NCBI RefSeq assembly: GCF_009731355.2
Contig: NZ_AP022810.1
Location: 2,756,001 to 2,820,000 of the forward strand
Length of the DNA stretch: 64,000 nt
Direction of reading: 5' to 3'
DNA from: Desulfuromonas sp. AOP6
GTDB taxonomy: Bacteria > Desulfobacterota > Desulfuromonadia > Desulfuromonadales > SZUA-540
This document shows positions 9,410 through 17,566 of the stretch, in pieces. Within the stretch, counting starts at the first letter, position 1, and the number at the start of each line of letters is the position of its first letter. The notes beneath the pieces are model-generated. The model searched no databases. It was given only the letters and a program-made list of their open reading frames with translations, and was not told the DNA's origin. The position numbers and the translations under genes were made by a program.

Positions 9410-12139
9410 CTATTGGCCGGAATAAAAACAGAAGGCTTCAGGATGGGTGGCCCTCATAAGAACCGATTCCAGTTCTTCGGCCGCAAGAGGATGACTGAAA
9501 TAGAACCCTTGAATTTCATCGCATTGACGTTCTCTGAGAAAGTCGAGCTGGGATCGCTGTTCCACGCCTTCGGCCACCACTTTGACACGCAGGCTGTGGG
9601 CGAGGGCGATGATCGCTTCGGCGATGGCGGCATCGTCGGGATGAACATCGATCTCCCGCACAAAGGATTTGTCGATTTTCAGACGATCGATGGGAAAGTG
9701 CTTGAGATAATTAAGGGACGAGTAACCGGTGCCAAAATCGTCGATGGCCAGCTGCACACCCATCTCTTTGAGAGTTTTCAGGGTATGCCGGGTGGCGCCG
9801 GCGTTCTCCATGAGGATGCTTTCCGTCAACTCCAGTTCGAGACAAGAGGCAGGCAGACCGGTTTCTCGCAGTACATCCTTGATGCTTTCCAGCAGCCCGC
9901 CTTCCCTGAATTGTTTGCCGGAAAGATTCACCGCCACGCGTAGAGGGAAAAAACCCGCCTCCTGCCAGGCCTTGTTCTGCCGACAGGCCGTTTCAATGAC
10001 CCAGCGTCCAATGGGAAGGATCAGACCGGTCTCTTCGGCCATGGGAATGAACTGACCCGGGGAGATCACTCCCAGATCGGGGTGCTGCCAGCGCAGGAGG
10101 GCTTCGATCCCCGTCATTTTCCCGGTTTTCAGGCACAGCTGGGGCTGATACAGGAGAAAAAACTCATTGCGCTCCAGGGCCCGACGCAGATCGTTGGCCA
10201 GCAGCATTTTTTCCAGGGCCTGTTCATGCATCTCCGAGGCGTAAAACTGAAAGTTGTTGCGACCCCGTTCCTTGGCCTGATACATGGCCGTATCGGCATT
10301 TTTCAGCAAGGTTTCCGCATCCAGCCCATCGACCGGATAGAGGGCAATGCCAAGGCTGCCCGTGGTGAAGACCTCCCGCCCTCCCAGCGATATGGGCTGG
10401 GAAAGGATATCGAGGACCTTGTGCGCGACATCGGCGACGACGGCTTCGTTGTTTATTTCATCCAGCAGCAGAATAAACTCATCGCCACCCAGGCGTGCCA
10501 CGGTGTCGCTCTTGCGCATACAATCGTTCAAGCGGCCGGCAATCACCCGCAAGAGGTGATCGCCCGAATCATGGCCGAGGGTGTCATTGACCGCTTTGAA
10601 CTGGTCGAGGTCGAGAAAGATTAACCCCAGTTTTAATCTGTTTCGCCCCGCCTTGGCGATCATCTGGCCAAGGCGGTCCCGTAACAGAACACGGTTGGGC
10701 AGGCCCGTGAGCATATCGTAATAGGCCAACCGCTCGATCTGGTTCTGCGCCTTTTTGCGCTCGGTAATGTCGTCGAAAATGATAGCAACCTGACCCGGCG
10801 AGGGACAGATGGCGGAAAGAGCCAGTATTTTGTCGGAAGGCTCGTAAATTGTTTCGAGGTGTGCCGGTCGGCCACTTGCCACCACCTCGACAAAGGCATC
10901 CAGCAGCAGCGGTCCGTTCTTGGCGTCAGGAGGATAGATCTGGGAGCCCAGTCTTCCCAGCACCCGGTCGCGAGGCAGACCGAGAATGCGCTCAAAGGCC
11001 GGATTAACGTCCAGAAAACGATAGTCTATCGCCTTGCCGGCCTCATCATAAACGAGCTCTTTCAAGGCCATGCCTTCATGCATGGTGGCATAGAGGGAGC
11101 GATAGCGTTCTTCGCTCTTCTGCAGGCGTTCTTCGGCTTCTTTCCGAGCCGAGATATCGATAAAGCTCTCCAGGAACATCTCGCGCCCGCCGATATCTAC
11201 CCGGGTGACGGTTTTAAGCACTGGTGAGTGCTTGCCGCAGGAAGTCACCAGAACCTGTTCCGAGTTGTCTATGGTCCTGCCGCCATCCACGGGACAGCGC
11301 CCGCGCAGGGCCGGGCAGATGAAGTCATGACAGACCTTGCCGATCATGTTCTCGGCCCGCTCTCCCACCAGGCTGGCCGCCGCCTCATTGACCAGTTCAA
11401 TCTGCTTGGTGTGGGGGTCGATAACCATGATCCCCGCCTGGACGCTGTTGAGAATGGTCTTCAGCCGGGTTTCGGCTTCACGTAGCGCCTGTTCATTGCG
11501 TCGGCGTTCGGTGATATCCGTACAGACGAGTATGACCTGGGCGATTTCGCCCTGCTGGTCTTTAAGGGGGGTGGCAATGACATGGTAATTTCTGCCGCGG
11601 GAGACAAAATCGGCCTGCTCGATCACCTGCTTTTCCGCCATCACGCGGTCGAAAACGCATTTCTGCGGGTGGGTCTCGACAGGGCACATCAACTCACGCA
11701 GATTGCGTCCGATCATCTCCCCGCTGTCGGGAAAAAAGAGCTCCTGGCTCTTGCGATTGTAGGCCTGCAACCGCATCCCGTTGTCAACCACCAGGATAGC
11801 GGCGCCGGCGGAATCGAAAATGGCCTGGATCTCGTCGTGGGCCAGGGCCAGCGTCTCGTTGGTTTCTTGCAGGTGTGCCAGAACTTGCGTGAACGATTCG
11901 GCCACGATGCCGATAGGGTCGACCTGCACCAGAGTTTCGTCGTCCAGTTCCTCCGCCCGCAACGGCAGAGTGCCGATGACTTCCAACAACTGATTGGTCT
12001 TGCTGCGCACATAGGTGCTCAGGGCTTTTTCCCGCGCCCGCAGCGAGAAAAAGTCTTCCATCAGCTGTTCTGTACCCTTCAGCGGCCCTTCGGTCAGGTC
12101 GATGATGTTGGCTCGGGTTTCTGCGGATTTTTTTGCCAT
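9410..12139 (-). CDS. Multi-PAS GGDEF-EAL c-di-GMP protein
   Basis: Soluble 909-residue protein with no signal peptide or membrane helix. Three PAS domains are apparent (about 100-220, 225-340, 345-470), followed by GGDEF with an intact motif (551-555) and EAL with its catalytic Glu at 679 (EALLRW). Both synthesis and breakdown of c-di-GMP are therefore possible. The first two PAS domains carry Cys-Pro motifs (CPVETHPQKC, CPALRGRCPV) like those in other sensors of this window. The gene starts 15 bp after the TusA-like gene and should be the last gene of the yedE operon, which ties c-di-GMP to sulfur or selenium handling by inference. Confidence 0.94.
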   Translation of the reverse strand: MAKKSAETRANIIDLTEGPLKGTEQLMEDFFSLRAREKALSTYVRSKTNQLLEVIGTLPLRAEELDDETLVQVDPIGIVAESFTQVLAHLQETNETLALAHDEIQAIFDSAGAAILVVDNGMRLQAYNRKSQELFFPDSGEMIGRNLRELMCPVETHPQKCVFDRVMAEKQVIEQADFVSRGRNYHVIATPLKDQQGEIAQVILVCTDITERRRNEQALREAETRLKTILNSVQAGIMVIDPHTKQIELVNEAAASLVGERAENMIGKVCHDFICPALRGRCPVDGGRTIDNSEQVLVTSCGKHSPVLKTVTRVDIGGREMFLESFIDISARKEAEERLQKSEERYRSLYATMHEGMALKELVYDEAGKAIDYRFLDVNPAFERILGLPRDRVLGRLGSQIYPPDAKNGPLLLDAFVEVVASGRPAHLETIYEPSDKILALSAICPSPGQVAIIFDDITERKKAQNQIERLAYYDMLTGLPNRVLLRDRLGQMIAKAGRNRLKLGLIFLDLDQFKAVNDTLGHDSGDHLLRVIAGRLNDCMRKSDTVARLGGDEFILLLDEINNEAVVADVAHKVLDILSQPISLGGREVFTTGSLGIALYPVDGLDAETLLKNADTAMYQAKERGRNNFQFYASEMHEQALEKMLLANDLRRALERNEFFLLYQPQLCLKTGKMTGIEALLRWQHPDLGVISPGQFIPMAEETGLILPIGRWVIETACRQNKAWQEAGFFPLRVAVNLSGKQFREGGLLESIKDVLRETGLPASCLELELTESILMENAGATRHTLKTLKEMGVQLAIDDFGTGYSSLNYLKHFPIDRLKIDKSFVREIDVHPDDAAIAEAIIALAHSLRVKVVAEGVEQRSQLDFLRERQCDEIQGFYFSHPLAAEELESVLMRATHPEAFCFYSGQ

Positions 12140-12154
12140 GAATGTGTCCGCCTC

Positions 12155-12394
12155 TTATTCTTTTTCGGTGATGCTCAGTCGATAATGGGCCCCTTCTTTG
12201 TCCACCGTGACGCCATAACCCATATTCTCCGCCGCTTCGGCAATGCGCGTTGTTGAATCCCGATTATCGGACAGCACCTCCAGTACCAGTGTTCCCTGTC
12301 GCAGCGCCGCCTGATGGATGTTGATCTCTTTCAACGCGACCAGCAGAGTGGAGGGGCAGATCTGGTTGCGAATATCGAGCTTCAGGATTTCCAT
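12155..12394 (-). CDS. TusA/SirA-like sulfur carrier family protein
   Basis: A 79-residue protein starting MEILKLDIRNQICPST. TusA-family proteins pass sulfur as a persulfide on the Cys of a CPxP motif. Here the Cys14 is kept but the second Pro is Thr (CPST). The rest fits the family: a helix after the Cys, then the LVLEVLSDN strand. Start chosen at the ATG behind GGAGGG; a longer open frame to 12586 runs into yedE and is rejected. It sits 31 bp after yedE, a pairing typical of YeeE/YedE transporters, so it probably receives the sulfur or selenium species imported. Confidence 0.88.
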   Translation of the reverse strand: MEILKLDIRNQICPSTLLVALKEINIHQAALRQGTLVLEVLSDNRDSTTRIAEAAENMGYGVTVDKEGAHYRLSITEKE

Positions 12395-12425
12395 ATGGTC
12401 CCTCCACCAGAATGGACGCGCAGGA

Positions 12426-13535
12426 TCAGCGCAGGACAACCTTGACGAAAAGCCGAGAGCCCAGCCAGGCGCCGGGGAACAGCCCCAGGATGAAGAGCAG
12501 GCTCTGGGTAACCAGCAGGGGACCGCCACCCATAAGATGCCAGATGTTGCATCCCGGTGCCAGACGGGACGCAAGCCCCATGACAACTCCGCCCAGAACA
12601 GCGGAGAAAGCCTGCCGCCAGGGGAGCTTGAAAGAGAGATGAAATTCGCCGAGAGTCATGGCCGAGGCGGCAGAGCCCAGGACGATACCAGCGATAAGAG
12701 GAAACTGCAACAGTACCACGCCATCAAGAGTAGGACCGCCACCACCATAGAGCGGGCGGCCACCGAAACGATCCACGGCCATCAGCGTCTCGGCCTGGAA
12801 ATAGGCGAGGCCGGCCACGTGCTCCGGGAAAAAAAGCTGTTCCATCCAGCTCCCCATCTTGGCATAGGAGGTGGTCACGCCCAAAGGGGCTCCCAGTAGC
12901 CAGCAGGAGGACACGCCAATGAGGGCCAGCAGCAGAGCGGCTTTCCAGGGCTGAAGGTACCCGGAAACCACCGTAGGTCTCTCCATGGCTCTCGTTCGGA
13001 ACCAGCGCCCTATGGGAAAGGCCAGGATGACGGCAAGCCCAAGGACCATCGGTGTTGTCGTCATCCCCAGATGCACCGGCAGAGTTTTCCCCGCCAAGGG
13101 CAGCTTGAGATGATCGGTCACCACCATCCAGGCCGGGTGAATTTCGGCATAGAGAACACTGCCGACAAGCAGTCCCAAAAACGCCAGCAGACTCGGAAAT
13201 CGTCCGGCGCCCATCTTGTAGAGCGTACCGACGACGCATCCACCGGCCAGCACCATGCCGATGCCGAAGAAAAAACCGCCCAACAGATTGGTCAGGGCCG
13301 GGGTTTTATAGAGGACCTCCATGGTCGGAAAAAGCCCGGCCAGACGGCCGGCTTCGAGGAGCACCATGCTGGACGCGATCAGTAGCAGCAGACTGCGCTG
13401 CATGCCGTGCACACCCGCTAGAAAAACGTCGCGGAACATGCCGGCGATACAGAAGTCGGCACGATGCATCACCACACCAGCAGCCAAACCCAGCAGCAGA
13501 GAGGAGCCGACAATCAGAAAGGTATGAAACGTCAA
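12426..13535 (-). CDS. yedE: YeeE/YedE family sulfur or selenium transporter
   Basis: Inner-membrane protein of about 369 residues with around nine hydrophobic helices. Family motifs are present: HRADFCIAGMFRD near the N terminus, GGCVVGTLYKMGAGR in the middle and LAPGCNIWHLMGGG near the C terminus, each with the conserved Cys/Gly pattern thought to relay thiosulfate or selenium compounds. The start is not trivial. The longest frame begins with a TTG at 13598 and an ATG lies at 13568, but neither has a ribosome site. The TTG at 13535 has GAGGAGG eight bases upstream and fits the sigma-54 promoter at 13583. First gene of an operon with the TusA-like protein and a GGDEF-EAL protein. Sulfur versus selenium cannot be decided from sequence. 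Confidence 0.88.
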   Translation of the reverse strand: MTFHTFLIVGSSLLLGLAAGVVMHRADFCIAGMFRDVFLAGVHGMQRSLLLLIASSMVLLEAGRLAGLFPTMEVLYKTPALTNLLGGFFFGIGMVLAGGCVVGTLYKMGAGRFPSLLAFLGLLVGSVLYAEIHPAWMVVTDHLKLPLAGKTLPVHLGMTTTPMVLGLAVILAFPIGRWFRTRAMERPTVVSGYLQPWKAALLLALIGVSSCWLLGAPLGVTTSYAKMGSWMEQLFFPEHVAGLAYFQAETLMAVDRFGGRPLYGGGGPTLDGVVLLQFPLIAGIVLGSAASAMTLGEFHLSFKLPWRQAFSAVLGGVVMGLASRLAPGCNIWHLMGGGPLLVTQSLLFILGLFPGAWLGSRLFVKVVLR

Positions 13536-13582
13536 AAAAGCGACCTCCTCGGGTAAAGGTGCGATCATGCAGACATCTATTA

Positions 13583-13598
13583 GCAAAAACTCAGCCAA
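13583..13598 (-). promoter_or_regulatory. Possible sigma-54 promoter of the yedE operon
   Basis: The minus strand reads TGGCTGAGTTTTTGCT: GG and GC at correct spacing, perfect TTGC, and two mismatches in the -24 element. It would start transcription near 13571, which supports translation from the TTG at 13535 behind GAGGAGG. Confidence 0.5.
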
Positions 13599-13835
13599 TA
13601 GAGGAGCACATCATCATATCCATTGATTTCAAAGGACTAATATGATTTTAATCCTAAGTGCGCTGGGTGACTCGATGGCGATCTGTGGAAATCCCCTGAC
13701 CGAGACCGTGAAAAAGCGGCATATGCCGCCTCATTCCGCGCAAAGAAGAGATTCAAGCCGATACAGCTTGCACTTTGACCACCTTCGATTAGAATCAGAA
13801 GATATCGTACACTATGCCGAAAAAAGGAGGGTTCC
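13599..13835. other. Divergent intergenic region yedE / wrbA
   Basis: Holds leader sequence of both genes. A TTGACC near 13780 could be part of a wrbA promoter, but no -10 element at good spacing is evident. No coding signal is seen. Confidence 0.5.
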
Positions 13836-14456
13836 ATGAAAAACATCCAGGTTCAGGTGGTCTTTTACAGCATGTACGGTCATGTCTACCAGATGGCCGA
13901 AGCCATCGCGGCAGGTGTGAATGAAATCGAAGGGGCCGAAGCCCTGCTGCTGCAGGTTCCAGAACTCATGAACGAAGAAGCCCTGAAAGCCGCCGGGGCG
14001 GCCAAGACCCGCCAGGCCTTTGGCCACATTCCCGTGGCACGCCCGGAGCAGCTGGCCGACGCGGACGCCATCATCTTCGGTACCCCCACCCGTTTTGGCA
14101 ACATGTGCGGTCAGATGCGCAATTTTCTCGACCAAACGGGCAAGCTCTGGCTGGAGGGAAAGCTCATCGGCAAGGTGGGCAGCGTCTTCACGTCGACGGC
14201 GACTCAGCACGGCGGCCAGGAAACGACCATCACCAGTTTCCACACCACCCTGCTGCACCACGGCATGATTATTGTCGGGGTACCCTATTCGGAGCAAGGG
14301 CTGCTCAACATGACGGAGATCTCCGGCGGCACCCCTTACGGCGCCAGCACCCTGGCTGCCGGGGATGGCTCGCGCCAGCCCAGTGAAAACGAGTTGGGCC
14401 TGGCCCGCGCCCAGGGACGCCGGGTGGCGGAAATCACCTTGAAACTAAGCCGGTGA
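13836..14456 (+). CDS. wrbA: WrbA-type NAD(P)H:quinone oxidoreductase
   Basis: Flavodoxin-like FMN enzyme of 206 residues that reduces quinones by two electrons and limits oxidative stress. The FMN phosphate loop is the [13 protein letters not shown] segment (12-24). GTPTRFGNM (about 87-95) and the [12 protein letters not shown] stretch (about 127-138) are characteristic of WrbA rather than plain flavodoxins. Length is as usual for the family. ATG preceded by AAGGAGG. Single gene ended by a strong hairpin. Confidence 0.95.
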   Translation: MKNIQVQVVFYSMYGHVYQMAEAIAAGVNEIEGAEALLLQVPELMNEEALKAAGAAKTRQAFGHIPVARPEQLADADAIIFGTPTRFGNMCGQMRNFLDQTGKLWLEGKLIGKVGSVFTSTATQHGGQETTITSFHTTLLHHGMIIVGVPYSEQGLLNMTEISGGTPYGASTLAAGDGSRQPSENELGLARAQGRRVAEITLKLSR

Positions 14457-14477
14457 CCTCAAAACCCAATTAACGCA

Positions 14478-14508
14478 AAAGGCCGCTTCCATAAGGGAAG
14501 CGGCCTTT
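14478..14508. terminator. Strong bidirectional terminator wrbA / cbcB
   Basis: Perfect 13-bp stem (AAAGGCCGCTTCC and its complement) with a 5-nt loop, between two convergent genes. The A/T ends of the stem extend it on both strands. Confidence 0.85.
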
Positions 14509-14529
14509 GCACCAACAACGGCGTTTTTA

Positions 14530-15225
14530 TCAGGCAGCTCTTACCTGCGTTGTTTCCCGCGCCTCCTCATGGTTTTCTTCCTCCACTTTTTCCTCATGCT
14601 CCTCGACTTTCTCCCATCCTGTCCACATAGGGACAATATGTGCCATCACGGTATGACCCAGGGTAGCCAGATAAACATGGGTGAAGAGAAAGGCGCATAG
14701 AGCGCAGGCCAGCAGAAAGTGCAGTCCTACCAGAAACTTCAAACCGCCAAAGATAAGGACCAGCTCGCGCAAAGGGGCGATATTCATCAGCAGCAGACCG
14801 GAGACGATGACCAGGGGGACCAGGATCATCATGATGACCAGGTAGGCCGACTTCTGCATGGGATTGAACTTGTTGTCCGGGGTGGTGTGGTGTGGGTTCG
14901 GTTTTCCCCGGAAGTAATTGAAGAAGTAGAACACCCCTTGCCGCACGAGACCGCGCTGCAGATCGTCCTTGCCCGGCAGATACAATTTCTTCAGCGTGCC
15001 GGCGACCACCAGGTAATAGAAAAGCCACAGGCCGAAAGAGATCGCCACGACAACCCCGGCCGTATTGTGCAGTCGGATGGCGGCCCGATAGCTGCCGAAA
15101 AGGTTCACGTACTCGGGAAAACGGATCTGGATACCTGTCGCGATCAGGGTGATAATACCCAGGGCGTTGAGCCAGTGCCAGATGCGGACAGGTGTCGGCT
15201 GCAGATAGATCATTTTTGCTTTCAT
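14530..15225 (-). CDS. cbcB: CbcB-like dihaem cytochrome b (quinone oxidoreductase subunit)
   Basis: Integral membrane cytochrome b of 231 residues in the cytochrome b561/thiosulfate-reductase fold. Four to five helices are visible (about 17-35, 52-75, 125-148, 158-185). Candidate haem ligands are His in IWHWLNAL (TM1), RLHNTAG (TM2), VGLHFLL and FTHVYLATLGH (last helix). The C-terminal tail (about 205-231) is strongly acidic. It begins 2 bp after the heptahaem cytochrome gene, so both should form one complex that takes electrons from menaquinol and passes them to periplasmic cytochromes. The arrangement matches what I recall of Geobacter sulfurreducens CbcBA, used near the thermodynamic limit of metal respiration. 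Homology to that named pair is inferred. Confidence 0.85.
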   Translation of the reverse strand: MKAKMIYLQPTPVRIWHWLNALGIITLIATGIQIRFPEYVNLFGSYRAAIRLHNTAGVVVAISFGLWLFYYLVVAGTLKKLYLPGKDDLQRGLVRQGVFYFFNYFRGKPNPHHTTPDNKFNPMQKSAYLVIMMILVPLVIVSGLLLMNIAPLRELVLIFGGLKFLVGLHFLLACALCAFLFTHVYLATLGHTVMAHIVPMWTGWEKVEEHEEKVEEENHEEARETTQVRAA

Positions 15226-15227
15226 GG

Positions 15228-16280
15228 CTAGTGCCCCTTTCCTTGGCGTTTGCTTCGGGTCAGGAATCGCAGCGTCCCGTGGCCGATGGGCATGATCAGA
15301 CCACCGGCGATGATGGCCAGTCCGATGAGGTTCAACGAGGCGTTGCGCGTAGCCCCCACCATATAGAAATCCGGAGTTCCGTTAAGGGCATCGAGAACGG
15401 CCCCTTCCTCTACAGGCAGCCGACTGTAGGAGTTGTCGGCCCGGGGAAAAGCGACGTAACTGCTCTGCATCGCCTCAGGTCCTGAGGCATGGCAGTAGGA
15501 ACAGTCCCAACGATTCTCCAGAATCTGAAAACTGTGGGTCACCTGCTCCGGCATCATCATGCCTTTAAGACGGATTCCCTCGTTTTTCAGGTCGATCCGT
15601 GAATTGAAGTCTTTCAGTTCGGCCAGGGAGATATGGCCGTCCTCATTGGTGTCCAACAGACGGTCGATATTGTCGCTGCCGGCCAGCTTCTGCAGCTCAC
15701 GGAAAGGTGCCAGCTCAAAGTCACCATAACGGGGGTCACTCTCCCGCTTGATGATATACCAGGTGATGACATACTCTTCCGAGCCGGTGTGACAAGCCAC
15801 GCAGGCAAGCGCCCCGATATGCAGCTCAGCCTGGGGCAGCCACTGCGCATGACTACGGATGGAATCGGCTTCCAGGTGGCAGGTATCGCACTGCTGGTTC
15901 ATGTCATGGCCTGAAACGGCGGTCGGATCATGGACGTTATGGGGATTGTGGCAGTCCGTGCAGGCGGCGTAGTCGCCGTGCATGCTGGCGGCATACTCTT
16001 CATGAACCTCGCCGTGGCAGTCATTGCAGCTGGCCTTTGTGGGTACCAGACCGTCATCGGGGTGCGCTTCTGCCACACTGGCATGACAACTGGTGCAACC
16101 GATCTCCGCATGGGCGGTATGGTCAAACTGCTCGGCCTCGATGACCAGGTCGGCTCCGACCATATCCGCCTCGGCATGGCAGCCGAGACAATCCTCATTC
16201 TCCATGGCCCAGCCCGATGACACCATCAGACTTAGAACCATCACGCTCATCAGTCCTGTTCTACTTATCCATTTCAACAC
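15228..16280 (-). CDS. cbcA: CbcA-like heptahaem cytochrome c with EF-hand-like loop
   Basis: Periplasmic, membrane-anchored cytochrome of 350 residues. After the signal peptide (1-25) come seven CXXCH motifs starting at Cys 31, 62, 85, 107, 131, 160 and 260, the last set apart by about 100 residues. In that gap lies a sequence fitting a calcium EF-hand loop (DTNEDGHISLAE, 210-221). A C-terminal helix (about 315-335) anchors it. Start is the GTG behind AGGAGGG. Located directly before cbcB, it would be the electron outlet of the quinol-oxidising complex. Seven haems plus a partner cytochrome b fit Geobacter CbcA, as far as I recall that protein. No catalytic site for a terminal acceptor is visible, so it most likely relays electrons. 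Confidence 0.88.
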   Translation of the reverse strand: MLKWISRTGLMSVMVLSLMVSSGWAMENEDCLGCHAEADMVGADLVIEAEQFDHTAHAEIGCTSCHASVAEAHPDDGLVPTKASCNDCHGEVHEEYAASMHGDYAACTDCHNPHNVHDPTAVSGHDMNQQCDTCHLEADSIRSHAQWLPQAELHIGALACVACHTGSEEYVITWYIIKRESDPRYGDFELAPFRELQKLAGSDNIDRLLDTNEDGHISLAELKDFNSRIDLKNEGIRLKGMMMPEQVTHSFQILENRWDCSYCHASGPEAMQSSYVAFPRADNSYSRLPVEEGAVLDALNGTPDFYMVGATRNASLNLIGLAIIAGGLIMPIGHGTLRFLTRSKRQGKGH

Positions 16281-16314
16281 AACACGGCCCTCCTTTAGTT
16301 GACCACGCGACGAA

Positions 16315-16548
16315 TTAACGTAAAGCGACCCGTCTGGCCTTTTTCTTCTTTTCGCTCCATTCGTCCAGCAGGGAACGGAGCCCTTTTAAGGCCGCCATGA
16401 GCTGAGCCACCACTACCAGAGCGCAATACGCGAGAAAAACCCAGATGACCAGACCGCTGGCCCCATCGGGGACAAACGAATTAGCCCAAGCCGATGTGGC
16501 TGTCCCCAGCATCCCTATTGCCAACAGACTAAGAACCGCTGCTTTCAT
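16315..16548 (-). CDS. Small one-helix membrane protein, copy B
   Basis: A 77-residue protein: signal-like N terminus cut near SAWA-NS (about 22), then a single helix (SGLVIWVFLAYCALVVVAQL, about 29-48) and a Lys/Arg-rich cytoplasmic tail. ATG chosen behind AAGGAGG; a longer frame to 16599 lacks a ribosome site. It is a paralogue of the next gene upstream (16645-16881), sharing the GLV-WVFL--CAL-VVAQL core. Position between the receiver-like gene and cbcA suggests an accessory or assembly subunit of the cytochrome complex, which is inference. No known domain recognised. Confidence 0.82.
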   Translation of the reverse strand: MKAAVLSLLAIGMLGTATSAWANSFVPDGASGLVIWVFLAYCALVVVAQLMAALKGLRSLLDEWSEKKKKARRVALR

Positions 16549-16644
16549 ACTCTTGCCTCCTTTTGCGCCCCAGGAGCTGCGGCGGCCAGGGATTTTCATC
16601 TGCTTGCGGCCGCCGCGGACTGCCTTTGGCGATCTGACGTGCGC

Positions 16645-16881
16645 TTATTCATTTATTTGAGATTTCGCGACCTTGGGGGAAGGGCTGAAAGCCCCTTTGA
16701 CCAAGCCAAACAGCATCATGGCAGCGGGGAGAAGCTGGGCGACCACGATCAGGGCGCAGAAGCCGAGAAAAACCCAAACGACCAGTCCACTGGAATCTTC
16801 CCGACCGGCGGCGGCCAGGGCCGGAACGACAGAAACGATCCACATACTTGCGGCTGCCGACAGAATACGCGTTGCTTTCAT
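16645..16881 (-). CDS. Small one-helix membrane protein, copy A
   Basis: A 78-residue protein with a signal-like segment (1-24, ending ALA-AA) and one strong helix (about 32-60, SGLVVWVFLGFCALIVVAQL), followed by a polar tail. ATG behind AGGAGG. Same architecture and core sequence as copy B 96 bp downstream, so the two arose by tandem duplication. Part of the sigma-54-driven cytochrome operon. Function unknown; a stabilising or quinone-site subunit of the CbcBA-like complex is one possibility. Confidence 0.82.
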   Translation of the reverse strand: MKATRILSAAASMWIVSVVPALAAAGREDSSGLVVWVFLGFCALIVVAQLLPAAMMLFGLVKGAFSPSPKVAKSQINE

Positions 16882-16892
16882 GACATCCTCCT

Positions 16893-17321
16893 CTATTGTG
16901 GGTTGACAGATAACTTTCTGGCGTGACCGCCAGCGAGGCGGTTTTCCAGTTCCTCAAAAGCACATTTCAAGGCCAGCCTGATTTCCTCGCGGTCACGGGA
17001 ATCCAGGGGCTTAAGCGCGTGATAAAAGATGCCATCCCGCCGGATCCGGCGTTCCATGGCCAGGGAAACCTCGTTGGACATGAGAATGATGGGAAGGTCG
17101 CGGTTGAGCATTTTAAAGAGCGGGATCAGATCGGCGGCGGCCAGTTCGTCAAACTCACTGCCCAGCAGCACCACCTGGACGTTTCTTTTCAGAATGTCCC
17201 TCAAAACACGGGCCGCCGAGTTGGTCGCCACCACCTGATAGCCGGACTCGATGCAAAGGGCGGCCATCTGTTTTCTGACGGCGGGATCTTTATCGGCTAT
17301 GAGAATCGCTCTTTCCATCAT
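16893..17321 (-). CDS. Degenerate receiver-domain protein
   Basis: A 142-residue single receiver-like domain, first gene of the cytochrome operon. The start matches a receiver (ILIADKDPAVRKQM with the acidic pair) and the conserved Lys is kept (HALKPLD). The phosphoacceptor position is lost: the third strand reads VVLLGSEFDE where an Asp is expected. It is therefore likely a phosphorylation-independent or partner-binding module. ATG lies behind TGAGGATG. It may report or modulate the redox circuit upstream, but this is inferred only from position. Confidence 0.85.
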   Translation of the reverse strand: MMERAILIADKDPAVRKQMAALCIESGYQVVATNSAARVLRDILKRNVQVVLLGSEFDELAAADLIPLFKMLNRDLPIILMSNEVSLAMERRIRRDGIFYHALKPLDSRDREEIRLALKCAFEELENRLAGGHARKLSVNPQ

Positions 17322-17432
17322 GGCATCCTCATTTCATCTGGGGTTTGCGGCCATAAACTATCCGCCGCATTATCCTGAACCCTGTCCAGCCAACCTTCAT
17401 CGCTTGCTTCGTCTTGTCTTGTCTTCCTGAAA

Positions 17433-17450
17433 TTGCACCGCTTGTGCCAA
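17433..17450 (-). promoter_or_regulatory. Sigma-54 promoter of the cbcBA-like operon
   Basis: The minus strand reads TTGGCACAAGCGGTGCAA: perfect TGGCAC, correct spacing and GTGC for TTGC. Transcription would start near 17423, about 100 nt before the ATG of the receiver-like gene. Confidence 0.72.
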
Positions 17451-17547
17451 AACCACAAACCGTACCGTACAAATACCTATATCACTGAAATTACAACGCT
17501 TTAAACACTGACAAGCCAAAGGTACTATCCTGATTATTGGTCGGCGA

Positions 17548-17566
17548 CGTATGAATAAACTATACG
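17548..17566. promoter_or_regulatory. Possible enhancer site of the cbcBA-like operon
   Basis: Imperfect inverted repeat CGTAT...ATACG containing ATGAATAA (17551-17558). It is about 100 bp upstream of the -24 element. The same octamer forms a perfect palindrome about 95 bp upstream of the second sigma-54 promoter at 19906. Confidence 0.45.

Noticed and set aside
12395-12586. N-terminal extension of the TusA-like frame
   Set aside because: It overlaps the end of yedE and lacks a ribosome site; the ATG at 12394 has GGAGGG upstream.
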